DNA of 64,000 bases from an uncultured Actinomycetes bacterium. GTDB taxonomy: Bacteria; Actinomycetota; Acidimicrobiia; Acidimicrobiales; RAAP-2. This document shows positions 50,929 through 61,172 of the stretch, one piece after another (position 1 is the stretch's first letter; the number at the start of each line of letters is the position of its first letter). The stretch lies in assembly GCA_903825035.1 (NCBI GenBank), contig CAIJYV010000034.1, forward strand, positions 1-64,000. Reading direction: 5' to 3'. Position numbers and translations under genes: made by a program. The notes under the pieces were generated by a model, which was not told where the DNA came from, made no database searches, and saw only the letters and a program-made list of their open reading frames with translations.

Positions 50929-53900
50929 ATGACAATTCCAAACGCTGGCAATACAGATTCGGCCCTCGATTACCTCGCCTCTGGCGTGGTTTCGGCGACT
51001 AGGGCAATGATCGAGAAGTCTGGGTCACTCCGTAGTCATGGCGACCGGGCGAATCAGAAGCGAATAGCCCGACTTTTTGACGACCCCGAGGCACTTGATG
51101 TCACGGTGACCCTGACCGACCAGGTGATGCGCGTCTCTTCTAAGAAGCGCGGAAGTGCGCTTCTCCGAGAAGCAAGTCACAAGGCCAAGGTGGCAGGTTT
51201 CGGCCCATTCAACACGTTTGGCCTTAAGTCACTCGGCGTATTATCTCGCCTCGCCCCTTCCCTCGTCCTCGAGACAGTTCACTGGCGCGTCAGAGGCTTA
51301 TCTAAAGACCTCATCTTGAACGCCGAACCAGAGGCCTTAGCTAGACATCTAAAAGAACGAACCTCTGAATCCTTAGCTCTCAACGTAAACGTTCTCGGCG
51401 AAGCCGTACTCGGAGAGGCTGAAGCAAACTCGAGACTTACTCAAGTGCTTGAAATGATGTCCAGGCCTTCGGTGACATACCTCTCGGTCAAGGTGTCTTC
51501 AATTGTTTCTCAACTTTCGAATGCCGATCCGGTTGGTTCTAGAGAACGCATCATTCCAAAACTGCGCACGATTTATAAAGTCGCTCAAGAGCACGGGGTC
51601 TTCATAAACCTCGACATGGAGGAGTTCCGAGACCTCCGATTGACCCTCGACGTCTTTTTCCATGTTCTTTCTGAGCCCGAATTCAAGTCGATGTCCGCTG
51701 GCATAGTTCTTCAGGCATACCTACCCGAAACACACGGAGCATTCTCAGAGATTGTCGAGTATTCAAAACTCCGTGTTGCATCAGGTGGCGCCAAGTTGAA
51801 GGTTCGCATCGTCAAGGGCGCGAACTTGGCCATGGAAACAACTGAGGGCGCCATACACGGCTGGACGGCTGCGCCTTACGGCTCGAAGGCCGACACCGAC
51901 GCCAGCTACTTACGTCTCGTTGACCTGGCTTTGCGTCCCGAAATGGGAGACTCCTTGCGAGTGGGCATCGCGAGTCACAACCTCTTTCATCTGAACTTCG
52001 CATTAGCGGTCGCTGAAGAACGTGGTGTTCGAGAAACCATGGACATCGAAATGCTCGAAGGTATGGCTAATACTGAAGCGCTACTACTCGCGAAATCCGG
52101 CCAGAAGGTCTTGCTCTACGCCCCTGTCACTCGCCCCGAGGACTTCGGAGCCGCAGTTGCTTATCTCGTTCGTCGATTGGATGAAAACACGGCACCAGAG
52201 AATTATCTGCGAGCTGCTTTTGCCATCGGCGAAGATCCCAAAGTCTTTGAGGAGCAAAAGACTCGCTTCGAAAATGCCCTAAAAGGCCGCCACACAATTT
52301 CAACGGCCTCGCGGCGGCACGTTGATCACCCACGCGTGAGTGAAGTATTCGAAAATGCGAGCAGCCTCGACTCCACAGCCCCAGGCATACTGGAGAGCTT
52401 CCGTGAAAAACTTGCAACGATTTCCAATACCCCACTCGAGATCCCACTGGTCATTAATGGCGAAGTCATTAATTCAGGAGAGTCGGTGCCCGGAACCGAT
52501 CCATCGAACGAGAACAAGCAGTGGTATCGGTATTCAGTCGCCACGTCAGACCTCGTCGATAAAGCAGTGAGTGCTGCATCATTAGGGGCAAAGTCTTGGA
52601 GCGACACCCCTGCTTCGAAACGAGCCGAGATATTGCGTGCGGCGGCTCAGCGCATAATGGATGAAGCCCCCGAGTCGCTTGCCACGATGGCGTACGACGC
52701 CGGTAAGACCTTCGTCGAGGGCGAAGCTGAAGTATGTGAAGCGAGTGACTTCTGCAGTTACTACGCCAGTCTCGCTACTGATGACACGCTCTCATCTGCA
52801 CTCGGTGTCGTCGCCGTGATTCCGCCATGGAACTTCCCCTACGCAATTACCTGCGGCGGCGTTGCTGCAGCGCTTGCCGCGGGCAATGCCGTTGTCTTAA
52901 AGCCCGCGCCCGAGACGGTTGCGACCGCTTGGTTGCTCGTTAATCAACTGTGGGAGAGCGGCATTCCCCGTTCGGTTCTGCACTTTGTGCCAACTCGAGA
53001 TGACGAAACTGGCCAACGGCTCATCACCCACGAAGGTGTGAATGCGGTCATTTTGACTGGTGCATTCGCCACCGCCGAACTTTTTACTTCTTGGAAAACT
53101 GACTTGCGCCTCCTGGCCGAAACTTCTGGCAAGAACGCAATCCTCGTGAGCGCATGTGCAGATATTGACCTAGCGGTGAAGGACATCGTCTCATCGGCCT
53201 TCTCTCACGCCGGCCAAAAGTGCTCAGCTGCCTCACTCGCCATTGTTGAGCGTGGTGCCTTTGAAGACCCGCTCTTTTTACGCCAACTCGTTGACGCAAC
53301 TGAGTCACTCGCTGTGGGTCGCGGTTGGGATGCCTCAACCGTTGTTGGTCCTTTAATCCACTCACCAGAAGGCAATCTCAGTCGCGCATTCAATGTTTTG
53401 GACGAAGGCGAGAGCTGGTTGTTGGAGCCAAAGCAGCTCGATGAATCGGGCAACCTCTGGCGACCAGGGATCAAACTCGGCGTTCAGCCAGGGTCCTGGA
53501 GTCACCAAAACGAATGGTTCGGGCCAGTTCTTGGCGTTATGGTCGCCCCAGATTTTGAGACTGCGACAGCGTGGCAGAACTCCACCCCATACGGACTCAC
53601 CGCTGGGTTGCACTCCATGGACGAAAATGAATGCTCTTGGTGGATCGAGAATATTCAAGCCGGCAACGTCTACGTCAATCGAGGAATCACTGGGGCAGTC
53701 GTACGACGACAGCCCTTTGGAGGCTGGAAGCGTTCTAGCGTCGGCCCCACCGCCAAGGCCGGTGGGCCAAATTACGTAAACGCTTTGCGAGACTGGTCCC
53801 CTCTGCGCGACTTGGACACAGCAATAACTGGGGCCAAGCGCTGGTGGGCGGCTTCTGGAAAACAGGCCGTTGATCCAAGCAGCCTCGGCGTTGAGCGAAA

Positions 53901-54306
53901 CCTATTCCGATACCGCAGGACTCTCAAGCCAGTCATCGTTCGTTGTGATTCATCGACCGACGCAACTTGGATTCGATTCCTAGAGCTCTTGCAAGATGGT
54001 TGTGGCGTCAATATCTCGATCAGTGCTTCGGACCACGTGGAGACAAGTCTTCCCCATCGCCACGAAAGCGTGGACGAATTAGCCGCTCGTAGCGGTGAAT
54101 ATTCGAAGATCCGTTGGCTCAGTAGAGAAACCGCTCCTCAAGCGCAGCTATTGAGTGTAGGTATAAGCGTCGACCCTCGCCCTATGGCACAGAACGGTGA
54201 AGTTGAAGCAGCTCGATGGTTCCTTGAGCAATCCGTTGCGATAACGAACCACCGCTATGGCAACGCCAATGCCGGGCCACGGCCAGCGTGCCCCGGCCTT
54301 AACTAG
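50929..54306 (+). CDS. putA: PutA-type bifunctional proline dehydrogenase / L-glutamate gamma-semialdehyde dehydrogenase
   Basis: ~1125 aa; PRODH half (KVRIVKGANLAMETTE..., ASHNLFHLNFALA), ALDH half (VVAVIPPWNFPYAITCGGVAAALAAGNAVVLKPAPE, SSAFSHAGQKCSA). Confidence 0.92.
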   Translation: MTIPNAGNTDSALDYLASGVVSATRAMIEKSGSLRSHGDRANQKRIARLFDDPEALDVTVTLTDQVMRVSSKKRGSALLREASHKAKVAGFGPFNTFGLKSLGVLSRLAPSLVLETVHWRVRGLSKDLILNAEPEALARHLKERTSESLALNVNVLGEAVLGEAEANSRLTQVLEMMSRPSVTYLSVKVSSIVSQLSNADPVGSRERIIPKLRTIYKVAQEHGVFINLDMEEFRDLRLTLDVFFHVLSEPEFKSMSAGIVLQAYLPETHGAFSEIVEYSKLRVASGGAKLKVRIVKGANLAMETTEGAIHGWTAAPYGSKADTDASYLRLVDLALRPEMGDSLRVGIASHNLFHLNFALAVAEERGVRETMDIEMLEGMANTEALLLAKSGQKVLLYAPVTRPEDFGAAVAYLVRRLDENTAPENYLRAAFAIGEDPKVFEEQKTRFENALKGRHTISTASRRHVDHPRVSEVFENASSLDSTAPGILESFREKLATISNTPLEIPLVINGEVINSGESVPGTDPSNENKQWYRYSVATSDLVDKAVSAASLGAKSWSDTPASKRAEILRAAAQRIMDEAPESLATMAYDAGKTFVEGEAEVCEASDFCSYYASLATDDTLSSALGVVAVIPPWNFPYAITCGGVAAALAAGNAVVLKPAPETVATAWLLVNQLWESGIPRSVLHFVPTRDDETGQRLITHEGVNAVILTGAFATAELFTSWKTDLRLLAETSGKNAILVSACADIDLAVKDIVSSAFSHAGQKCSAASLAIVERGAFEDPLFLRQLVDATESLAVGRGWDASTVVGPLIHSPEGNLSRAFNVLDEGESWLLEPKQLDESGNLWRPGIKLGVQPGSWSHQNEWFGPVLGVMVAPDFETATAWQNSTPYGLTAGLHSMDENECSWWIENIQAGNVYVNRGITGAVVRRQPFGGWKRSSVGPTAKAGGPNYVNALRDWSPLRDLDTAITGAKRWWAASGKQAVDPSSLGVERNLFRYRRTLKPVIVRCDSSTDATWIRFLELLQDGCGVNISISASDHVETSLPHRHESVDELAARSGEYSKIRWLSRETAPQAQLLSVGISVDPRPMAQNGEVEAARWFLEQSVAITNHRYGNANAGPRPACPGLN

Positions 54307-55749
54307 TTACCAACCGTTGCTGACGGGAAGTCCCTCGTTGTACCCAGCAGCCGATTGAATGCCAATCACAGCGTGCTCGTGAAGCTCTTCAAGGTTCGTA
54401 GCACCGGTGTAAGTACAAGCGGAACGAAGGCCCGCCACGATCTGGTCAACGATGTCCTCCACCCCAGGAGTCGCTTCCTTTATGTAGAACCTCGAGGTGC
54501 TGATGCCTTCTTCAAACAGCTCTTTCATCGCAATATCCAGAGTTGATTCCTTCGCGTTGCGATTCCTTACTGCTCGACGAGAAGCCATACCAAAGCTCTC
54601 CTTGTAGAGTCGCCCCTTTTCGTCGCGCATCACATCAGCCGCACTTTCGTAAGTGCCGGCCAACCACGAGGCAAACATTACGTTGCTCGCACCAGCGGCA
54701 ATTGCGAGCGCAACATCACGAGGGTGGCGAACGCCACCATCGGCCCACACATGCTTGCCGTGACGCCTTGCTTCAGTGGCACATTCCAGAACCGCAGAAA
54801 ACTGAGGACGCCCTACGCCGGTCATGACTCGAGTGGTGCACATCGCACCTGGTCCAATGCCAACTTTTACAATGTCTGCACCGGCCTCAATGAGGTCGCG
54901 AGTTGCTTGGGCCGTTGCTACGTTTCCTGCTACAACGGTGACGTGGCGTGAACCAATCGTCTCTCGCGTCTTGCGTAGGGCCTCGATCATCTTGCTCTGG
55001 TGTCCGTGGGCGGTATCGACGACAAGTACTTCAATGCCTAAATCAAGCAACTGCTGAACCTTGCCGGCAACGTCTCCGTTAATTCCCACCGCCGCCGCCA
55101 CGCGCAATTTCCCGTTGGCTCCAAGGTTCGGCTCGTAGAGCTCAGTACGCAGGCAGCTCTTTGGCGTCATTACGCCCACCAAAGTGCCGCTGGCATTCAC
55201 GACGGGTGCCACGCTGAGTCGATTCGACTCAAGGAATTCGTACATGGCGGTGATGCCCTGCGAGTCGTTCAAACTCACAACCTGCCGAGCCATCACTTGC
55301 TCGAGTTTGGCGAAGCGATCTTGGCCGTGGGCGTCTATTTCAGTAAAGATGCCGATTGGACTATTGGACTCGTCGACGACAATTATCGCACCGTGGGCGC
55401 GCTTGTGGATGAGTTCCAACGCTTCATTAATAGTGTTGTTCGGCCCCAGGGTAAGTGGTGTGTCGTAGAGCAAGTGTGCCGAGCCAACGCTGTCGACAAT
55501 GTTCTTTACGATCTCAATCGGAATGTCTTGTGGAATGACGACAATTCCTCCGCGGCGCGCAATGGTTTCAGCCATTCGCTTTCCTGCAACGGCCGTCATG
55601 TTGGCAACCACAACTGGGAGATGGCCGACGCCGTCAACGGTCTCAGTTGAGACATCCATACGAGATGCGGACTCGGTGCGATTTGGAACTATGCACACAT
55701 CGCTGTAGGTCAAGTCGTATTCGGACCCGACACCGTTCAGAAATTTCAT
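54307..55749 (-). CDS. GuaB1-family IMP dehydrogenase-related protein (probable GMP reductase) with CBS domains
   Basis: [43 protein letters not shown] pair; [23 protein letters not shown]. Confidence 0.88.
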   Translation of the reverse strand: MKFLNGVGSEYDLTYSDVCIVPNRTESASRMDVSTETVDGVGHLPVVVANMTAVAGKRMAETIARRGGIVVIPQDIPIEIVKNIVDSVGSAHLLYDTPLTLGPNNTINEALELIHKRAHGAIIVVDESNSPIGIFTEIDAHGQDRFAKLEQVMARQVVSLNDSQGITAMYEFLESNRLSVAPVVNASGTLVGVMTPKSCLRTELYEPNLGANGKLRVAAAVGINGDVAGKVQQLLDLGIEVLVVDTAHGHQSKMIEALRKTRETIGSRHVTVVAGNVATAQATRDLIEAGADIVKVGIGPGAMCTTRVMTGVGRPQFSAVLECATEARRHGKHVWADGGVRHPRDVALAIAAGASNVMFASWLAGTYESAADVMRDEKGRLYKESFGMASRRAVRNRNAKESTLDIAMKELFEEGISTSRFYIKEATPGVEDIVDQIVAGLRSACTYTGATNLEELHEHAVIGIQSAAGYNEGLPVSNGW

Positions 55750-55945
55750 AGACACTCCCCACCCCTGCTCTCGATTTGAGAGCGCAACATAGTGACATTA
55801 GTTGGCACTTATGTGCAGCCCGGCCAAGGCAATCAAGAAGCTGGCCATATATAGAGGAATTCAGGATGAAAAGGCTGATGCCTTACAAGCACCTATCAGC
55901 AATGGGCCAATCGGGCTCAGATGGAGAATTCGTGACGGGTTTCCG

Positions 55946-56563
55946 TCAAGGCAGGTAGCCCTCATAATTTCTGGGCTCAACTCCGTAAAGCCTCATTGCC
56001 GTCAGGAGCATCGACCCTTCTCTGACAACCCATCCGACCCCCTCCAATCCCAAACCTTTTGCGTCAGCATTCAAGGCTTTTACAATTCTTGCCCAAACGT
56101 CAAGCTCGCCGATATAGGGAGGCTTGCATTCTTCGATTCCTTGAATGACCCGATCAGGAACTCCGGAGAGTACCGAGAGTTGGGGAATGGTTAGGCCAGC
56201 TCGCAATCTCATCTCTCGAAGCGACGCAGCCTCAGCCTCAATTTCATTTCTTCCTGAATCGCAAATTGAAAAATTGTTAGTGGCTTTCGTCGCTCTCGAA
56301 CGGCTAGTCCACTCGACCCATGGGTTTTCTCCTGCTTTGAGCGAGGTAATAGATCCATCAATCCACCGCACCGTTACTGAATCCGACCGGCTTGCCGCCC
56401 ATTCCATTGCAGTCTTGAGATTTAGGGAATCTCCACCAGCTTCAAAGGTCCCATCGTGTTCATTTACAACGAAAGCCGAGAAAGAATAGAACTTTAACGT
56501 GTTGGTGACACTTAGATGAGGCACAACATGAGGAGATACGTTTGAATTCCGAGCCTTCTTCAA
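55946..56563 (-). CDS. hypothetical protein with C-terminal XRE-like helix-turn-helix
   Basis: 205 aa (TTG start); EAASLREMRLRAGLTIPQLSVLSGVPDRVIQGIEECKPPYIGELDVWARIVKALNAD resembles HTH_3; N-terminal half unrecognised. Confidence 0.5.
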   Translation of the reverse strand: MKKARNSNVSPHVVPHLSVTNTLKFYSFSAFVVNEHDGTFEAGGDSLNLKTAMEWAASRSDSVTVRWIDGSITSLKAGENPWVEWTSRSRATKATNNFSICDSGRNEIEAEAASLREMRLRAGLTIPQLSVLSGVPDRVIQGIEECKPPYIGELDVWARIVKALNADAKGLGLEGVGWVVREGSMLLTAMRLYGVEPRNYEGYLP

Positions 56564-56982
56564 AGTTTCACCAGCGCTCCTGCTTTTGCAGATACAACTG
56601 CAACCGGCGCCAAAGCCAAACCGAGACCCAGGCAGATGGCGCCAAAACTTCTAACAAGTTTTTTCATGATCCCTCTATATTCGCGATCCTGCTCTATTGA
56701 TTTAGTAGCACACTAGGTTTTTAGCAAATCAGAACGTTAATATGCATTTTCGCCCTCCCATTGGCCAATAAGCAGCTTTCCCAATCATCAGTTCGAAGTG
56801 AAGGATCAATCTGAGCCTGCTCCAACCCCCTAGGGCGAGCAGAATTTCAGTCAAAAAGCATTATGTAGCGCCCAACGTTATTTATCTGCGAGACTTCGCC
56901 ATCGTCATGCTAAATACCTGCAACCTTGCTCGCGGTGCGCAGGGCGTCCTATCTCCCGAACAGTCTCTTAAGGTTTGTTGAA

Positions 56983-58431
56983 TTATTTGTTGCTTTCAGC
57001 GTCTCGAATAACGCCTTTGAGCATCCCTGGGAACACGAAGAGGTGGAAGGGTAAAACGCTGTACCAATAGGCGCGACCGAGTAGCCCTCGAGGTTTAAAG
57101 CGTGCACGCTGGACCACATGAGTGAAAGTGCCGTCACTGGTAATCTCCCACTCGAGCCACGCTTCGCCGGGTAGGCGCATTTCAGCGTGAAGTTCGATTC
57201 GCCGAGAAGGATCCGCTTCAGTAACGCGCCAAAAATCTACGAAATCGCCGACCTTTATGGAATAAGGGTCTCGACGTCCTCGTCGCAGCCCCGGGCCACC
57301 CCAGACCCGGTCGAGGGCTCCGCGGATGTACCAGAGCCAGCCGCCCGAGTACCAGCCCTTGGCTCCGCCAATGCCAGAGATGGTGTTGTAAATTTCACTT
57401 GGGCTGGCACTTGTCGACCGTTCGCGTTTGTCAACAAGTACCGTGCCTCCAGCCCAGCGAGGATCAGTCGTGTAGGGGCGAAAAACTTGAAGGTCAGCAT
57501 CGGTAAATGACGTTGGCACATTGTTGGCCTGCGAGCGGCCCAAGGCTAAGTGAATTGCGTCTCTCAAAGTACGCATGGGTGGGCCAAAAGCCTTAATGGC
57601 TTTATCATCGTGGACAATTACTTCATTGACGAGCGATTCAATCAACGGGCGCGCTAGCGACGCTGGAACCGGAGTCACAATTCCCACCCAATGACTCGAG
57701 AGTCTCGGAGTCAAGACCGGAACAGGAATCAGTCGGCGCTTGGTGAGTCCAGCCTCTTCGGCGTATAACGCCATCAACTCGGCGTAACTCACCACATCCG
57801 GTCCCCCAATTTCGTAGACACCAGCCTCGAGCTTGTCGGCCGTTATGGCTTGCACCATGTAGTGCAATACATCGGAGATGGCGATTGGTTGCGACCTCGT
57901 TTTTACCCACTTGGGCGTGACCATAACGGGCAGGACCTCAACGAGGTAGCGGAGCATTTCAAAACTTGCTGAGCCCGAACCGATTATTACTGCGGCCCGT
58001 AACTCAACTACCGGTATCGGGCCGGCGGCGAGTACTGCTCCAACATCGTGTCGGCTCCGCAAGTGAACTGAAAGGGCGGACTTATCGTCGCCCATACCGC
58101 CTAGGTACACGATTCGCTTTACCCCCGCCGCTTCACAAGCCAGGCGGAAATGTTCAGCGTCGGTGCTCTCTTGTGCAGCCCAGTCGGGTCCATCTCCAAT
58201 ACCGTGCACCAAGTAGACCGCCACGTCGATTCCCTTGAGGGCCACGTCAAGCGGTCCTCGTAAATCGCCAGAAACGATTTCAACCGAATCGTGCCACGGC
58301 GCAATCGCGATCTTGGCCGGAGTCCGAACTAAACAGCGCACCTCAACATTGCGAGCGATGAGCTCTGGAACCAACCGCCCGCCAACGTATCCACTGGCAC
58401 CAGTCATCAGGACTTGAAGTTTTTTGCTCAC
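56983..58431 (-). CDS. SDR/NAD(P)H-binding protein with C-terminal DUF2867-like domain
   Basis: 482 aa; VLMTGASGYVGGRLVPELIARN; C-terminal GGWLWYIRGALDRVWGGPGLRRGRRDP...FWRV. Confidence 0.85.
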   Translation of the reverse strand: MSKKLQVLMTGASGYVGGRLVPELIARNVEVRCLVRTPAKIAIAPWHDSVEIVSGDLRGPLDVALKGIDVAVYLVHGIGDGPDWAAQESTDAEHFRLACEAAGVKRIVYLGGMGDDKSALSVHLRSRHDVGAVLAAGPIPVVELRAAVIIGSGSASFEMLRYLVEVLPVMVTPKWVKTRSQPIAISDVLHYMVQAITADKLEAGVYEIGGPDVVSYAELMALYAEEAGLTKRRLIPVPVLTPRLSSHWVGIVTPVPASLARPLIESLVNEVIVHDDKAIKAFGPPMRTLRDAIHLALGRSQANNVPTSFTDADLQVFRPYTTDPRWAGGTVLVDKRERSTSASPSEIYNTISGIGGAKGWYSGGWLWYIRGALDRVWGGPGLRRGRRDPYSIKVGDFVDFWRVTEADPSRRIELHAEMRLPGEAWLEWEITSDGTFTHVVQRARFKPRGLLGRAYWYSVLPFHLFVFPGMLKGVIRDAESNK

Positions 58432-58440
58432 CCGTGAATC

Positions 58441-59406
58441 CTACGAATACTGTGAGCAGGAATCGATGCACCATTCCACTAACTGCTGGCGATTTCCAGC
58501 GGTATCGCTCAGACGGCTCGATTTAGTTTTATAAAAGGAGCGACTGCGACGGTCAAACCAGAATTGACCGGACGCGACCTCTGATTCGGGTGCGGTCGCG
58601 AGCCACAGTGCGGTATCAACCCCTTGAGCCAGGGTTCGAAGCCAGGGTCTCATAATGAACCCAAACACGGGCAGGCTCTGGCGAAGTCCCGGGGTATCGA
58701 CCCAACCAGGGTGAAGGACGCTCATAGAGATTCCTCGCTTGGCCCAGATCGGTGAAATCTCAGCGACCAAGCTCAGTTGAGCACGCTTGATTTTGGCGTA
58801 GGCGGCGACGCCTCGGTAGTTCGCGCCCGGGTTCGCTAGCCACCCAAGGTCGAGCGGTTCGCTATACATGCCGCCCGAGGCCATCCACAGGACTCGTCCC
58901 CGTGCAACTTCGAGCTGCTTCGTCAGCAAACTCGTCATCAGATAAGGGCCAACGAGTTGGGCTGCGGTGGTCATCTCAATGCCATCGTGGTTCACCGAAT
59001 AGGTCGGCGTGATTGCGCCCGCGTTGTGAACGATTAGGCGAATGGATTTCACCGAGGCAATCTCGGCCACAAAGCGGGTGATGCTCGCGAAATCGCTGGT
59101 GTCAACTTCATGAATCTTCCAGGTTCCAGATGGGTACTTGGTATTCCACGAGGCGACGGCCGCTTCAGCTTTGGTGCGATTGCGTACCAGGAGACGAACA
59201 TCAGCACCATTCGCCACAAGTTGTTCGGCGAGAAAAAGTCCAATCCCTGAACTAGCTCCGGTCACGATAGCGATTTGGTTTTTCATTGAATCAAAATCGA
59301 GTGGCGTCCAGCGAGCCAGACGCTTACGAATCACAAAGCCGATTTTCGAGAAGCTGCCGACGACGCTCTTTTCGAGTGTCTCGTCGACAAGGGAAGCGAA
59401 GCCCAT
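58441..59406 (-). CDS. short-chain dehydrogenase/reductase
   Basis: 321 aa; AIVTGASSGIGLFLAEQLVANGADVRLLVRN; NHDGIEMT; YAKIK. Confidence 0.87.
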   Translation of the reverse strand: MGFASLVDETLEKSVVGSFSKIGFVIRKRLARWTPLDFDSMKNQIAIVTGASSGIGLFLAEQLVANGADVRLLVRNRTKAEAAVASWNTKYPSGTWKIHEVDTSDFASITRFVAEIASVKSIRLIVHNAGAITPTYSVNHDGIEMTTAAQLVGPYLMTSLLTKQLEVARGRVLWMASGGMYSEPLDLGWLANPGANYRGVAAYAKIKRAQLSLVAEISPIWAKRGISMSVLHPGWVDTPGLRQSLPVFGFIMRPWLRTLAQGVDTALWLATAPESEVASGQFWFDRRSRSFYKTKSSRLSDTAGNRQQLVEWCIDSCSQYS

Positions 59407-59846
59407 TACTTCACATCGGCGTCGAGATACCGCTTGAGTGAATCTCGTGCTCGGTCACCAATTTTTTTGAAACTCAGGGCGAGCAGTGGCGTCGCCAAGA
59501 TTGCGATGCCCTTGAACCGCAGGGTCGCGTCATAGGTCACCTCACATCCAGTAGCGGTAGGTGCGAAACTGAGGCGGTCGAGCGACTCTAATCGTGGCGT
59601 CAGCGCCTGAAGGGTGACTAATCGGTTTGGCTCGAATTCAGTGATTACGTACTTAAGGTCCATGGTCTTGCGAGCTGCGGGGACGGTGAGCAAGAAAGCC
59701 GATCCCAGACCAACCTCTCCTTCGCTCACGCTCTTCGCCTTAATGACTCCTGGATCCCAGTCTTCGGCGTTCGTAAATTCGGCCATTCGAGCGAAGACTT
59801 CGTCGAGCGGTTGACGAGAAACAAGGGTGACAACATAACGAGGCAT
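59406..59846 (-). CDS. SRPBCC family protein (START/polyketide cyclase-like)
   Basis: MPRYVVTLVSRQPLDEVFARMAEFTNAEDWDPGVIKAKSVSEGEVGLGSAFLL, start at 59846 after AGGAG. Confidence 0.75.
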   Translation of the reverse strand: MPRYVVTLVSRQPLDEVFARMAEFTNAEDWDPGVIKAKSVSEGEVGLGSAFLLTVPAARKTMDLKYVITEFEPNRLVTLQALTPRLESLDRLSFAPTATGCEVTYDATLRFKGIAILATPLLALSFKKIGDRARDSLKRYLDADVK

Positions 59847-59891
59847 TGGGCTCCTAAAGGGAAATTTCGTTGATGCCTGTAGCCTAGGGCT

Positions 59892-61172
59892 ATGTCTTCT
59901 GGGGTCAAACGAGAGCGAATCGCCATTGTGGGCTCGGGAGTTTCTGGTCTGGTCGCGGCCTACTTGCTGGACCCTCACCACGACATAACCGTCTTCGAGG
60001 CCAACTCCTACGTGGGGGGTCACGTCGACACTCACGAGGTGCGGCTCGCTGACCAGACCGTGTACGTTGACACTGGCTTCATTGTTTATAACGACCGCAA
60101 TTACCCCTACTTCAGCGCCCTGCTCGAAGAATTAGGAGTCGCCACTCAAGACAGCGAGATGACCTTTAGCGTGGTTGACCGGCGCACGGGAAGCGAATAC
60201 GCCGGGACCAATCTGAATGCGCTCTTTGCCACCCGGAAAAATCTCATTCGCTTGAGCTTCTGGAAAATGCTCATTGATATCGTGCGATTTAATCGTGCTG
60301 CGAAAAAACTCGTAGCCCGAGAAGATCTATCGCTTTCAGTTGGTGAATTCGTAAAGAGGAAGCGATTTGGCGCGGCCTTTATCAATGACTATCTGATTCC
60401 AATGGGCTCGTCAATTTGGTCAGCGAATCCGCAGACCTTCGATGCCTTCCCCGCCGGACCCCTCGCCCAGTTCTTTCACAATCACGGCTTACTCTCGTTG
60501 GGCAACCGCCCACAGTGGCGAACGGTAACGGGCGGATCGAAGAACTACGTGCGAGCCATCACCTCAAGACTGAAGAACCCGGTTGTCTTGGGGACGCCTA
60601 TTGCTTCTATTACGCGCAACTCCAGCGGCGTCGAGCTCGCCTCACCCGCTTTTCAGACTCCGCAACAATTTGATCGAGTGTTACTAGCTACCCACGCCGA
60701 CACCTCGTTAGCCATGCTGAGCGACCCGAGCGAACTCGAGCGCGAAATTCTGGCCTGTTTTCCCTTCCAAGAGAATTTGGTGCAACTTCACACCGACTCT
60801 TCGATGTTGCCCGAGCGTGACCTAGCTCGGGCCAGTTGGAACTACCTCTCCTACGCCGATGATTCGTCGGTCGCGGTCTTGACTTATTACGCCAACAAAC
60901 TGCAGCGAATTGACTCTAAGGTCGACCTCTGCGTCACGCTCAACGCCAAGCAGCACGTTGATCCCAAGACCGTCATTGCCGAAAGGCATTACACCCACCC
61001 GGTCTATAACGAGAAGGCCTTTCGGGCTCAAACACGTCACGCGGAGATTGACGGGGTATCCAATACCCACTTCCTCGGTGCCTATTGGGGTTACGGCTTT
61101 CACGAAGATGGAGCGTCCAGTGCCTATCGAGTCGCCGAGAAATTGATTCCTAAGGACTCCCTCCTTGACTAA
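59892..61172 (+). CDS. NAD(P)/FAD-dependent amine-oxidase-like protein
   Basis: 426 aa; RIAIVGSGVSGLVAAYLLDPHHDITVFEANSYVGGHVDTHEV. Confidence 0.87.
   Translation: MSSGVKRERIAIVGSGVSGLVAAYLLDPHHDITVFEANSYVGGHVDTHEVRLADQTVYVDTGFIVYNDRNYPYFSALLEELGVATQDSEMTFSVVDRRTGSEYAGTNLNALFATRKNLIRLSFWKMLIDIVRFNRAAKKLVAREDLSLSVGEFVKRKRFGAAFINDYLIPMGSSIWSANPQTFDAFPAGPLAQFFHNHGLLSLGNRPQWRTVTGGSKNYVRAITSRLKNPVVLGTPIASITRNSSGVELASPAFQTPQQFDRVLLATHADTSLAMLSDPSELEREILACFPFQENLVQLHTDSSMLPERDLARASWNYLSYADDSSVAVLTYYANKLQRIDSKVDLCVTLNAKQHVDPKTVIAERHYTHPVYNEKAFRAQTRHAEIDGVSNTHFLGAYWGYGFHEDGASSAYRVAEKLIPKDSLLD

Noticed and set aside
55776-56194. Plus-strand ORFs of 60 and 130 aa between guaB1 and the HTH gene
   Set aside because: Largely antisense to the HTH ORF, no recognisable domain, no convincing RBS/promoter.
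56560-56669. Calling the 33-aa ORF MKKLVRSFGAPSAWVSVWLWRRLQLYLQKQERW a gene
   Set aside because: The as-sequenced frame looks random after the first nine residues; only the hypothetical GC-deleted frame is protein-like, so it is reported as a finding, not a CDS.
56827-56852. CTGCTC...GAGCAG inverted repeat as terminator for the 56983-58431 gene
   Set aside because: 6-bp stem, no T tract on either strand; not convincing.
56949-57137. 62-aa minus-strand ORF at the end of the SDR-DUF2867 gene
   Set aside because: Alternative-frame overlap with a well-supported CDS.
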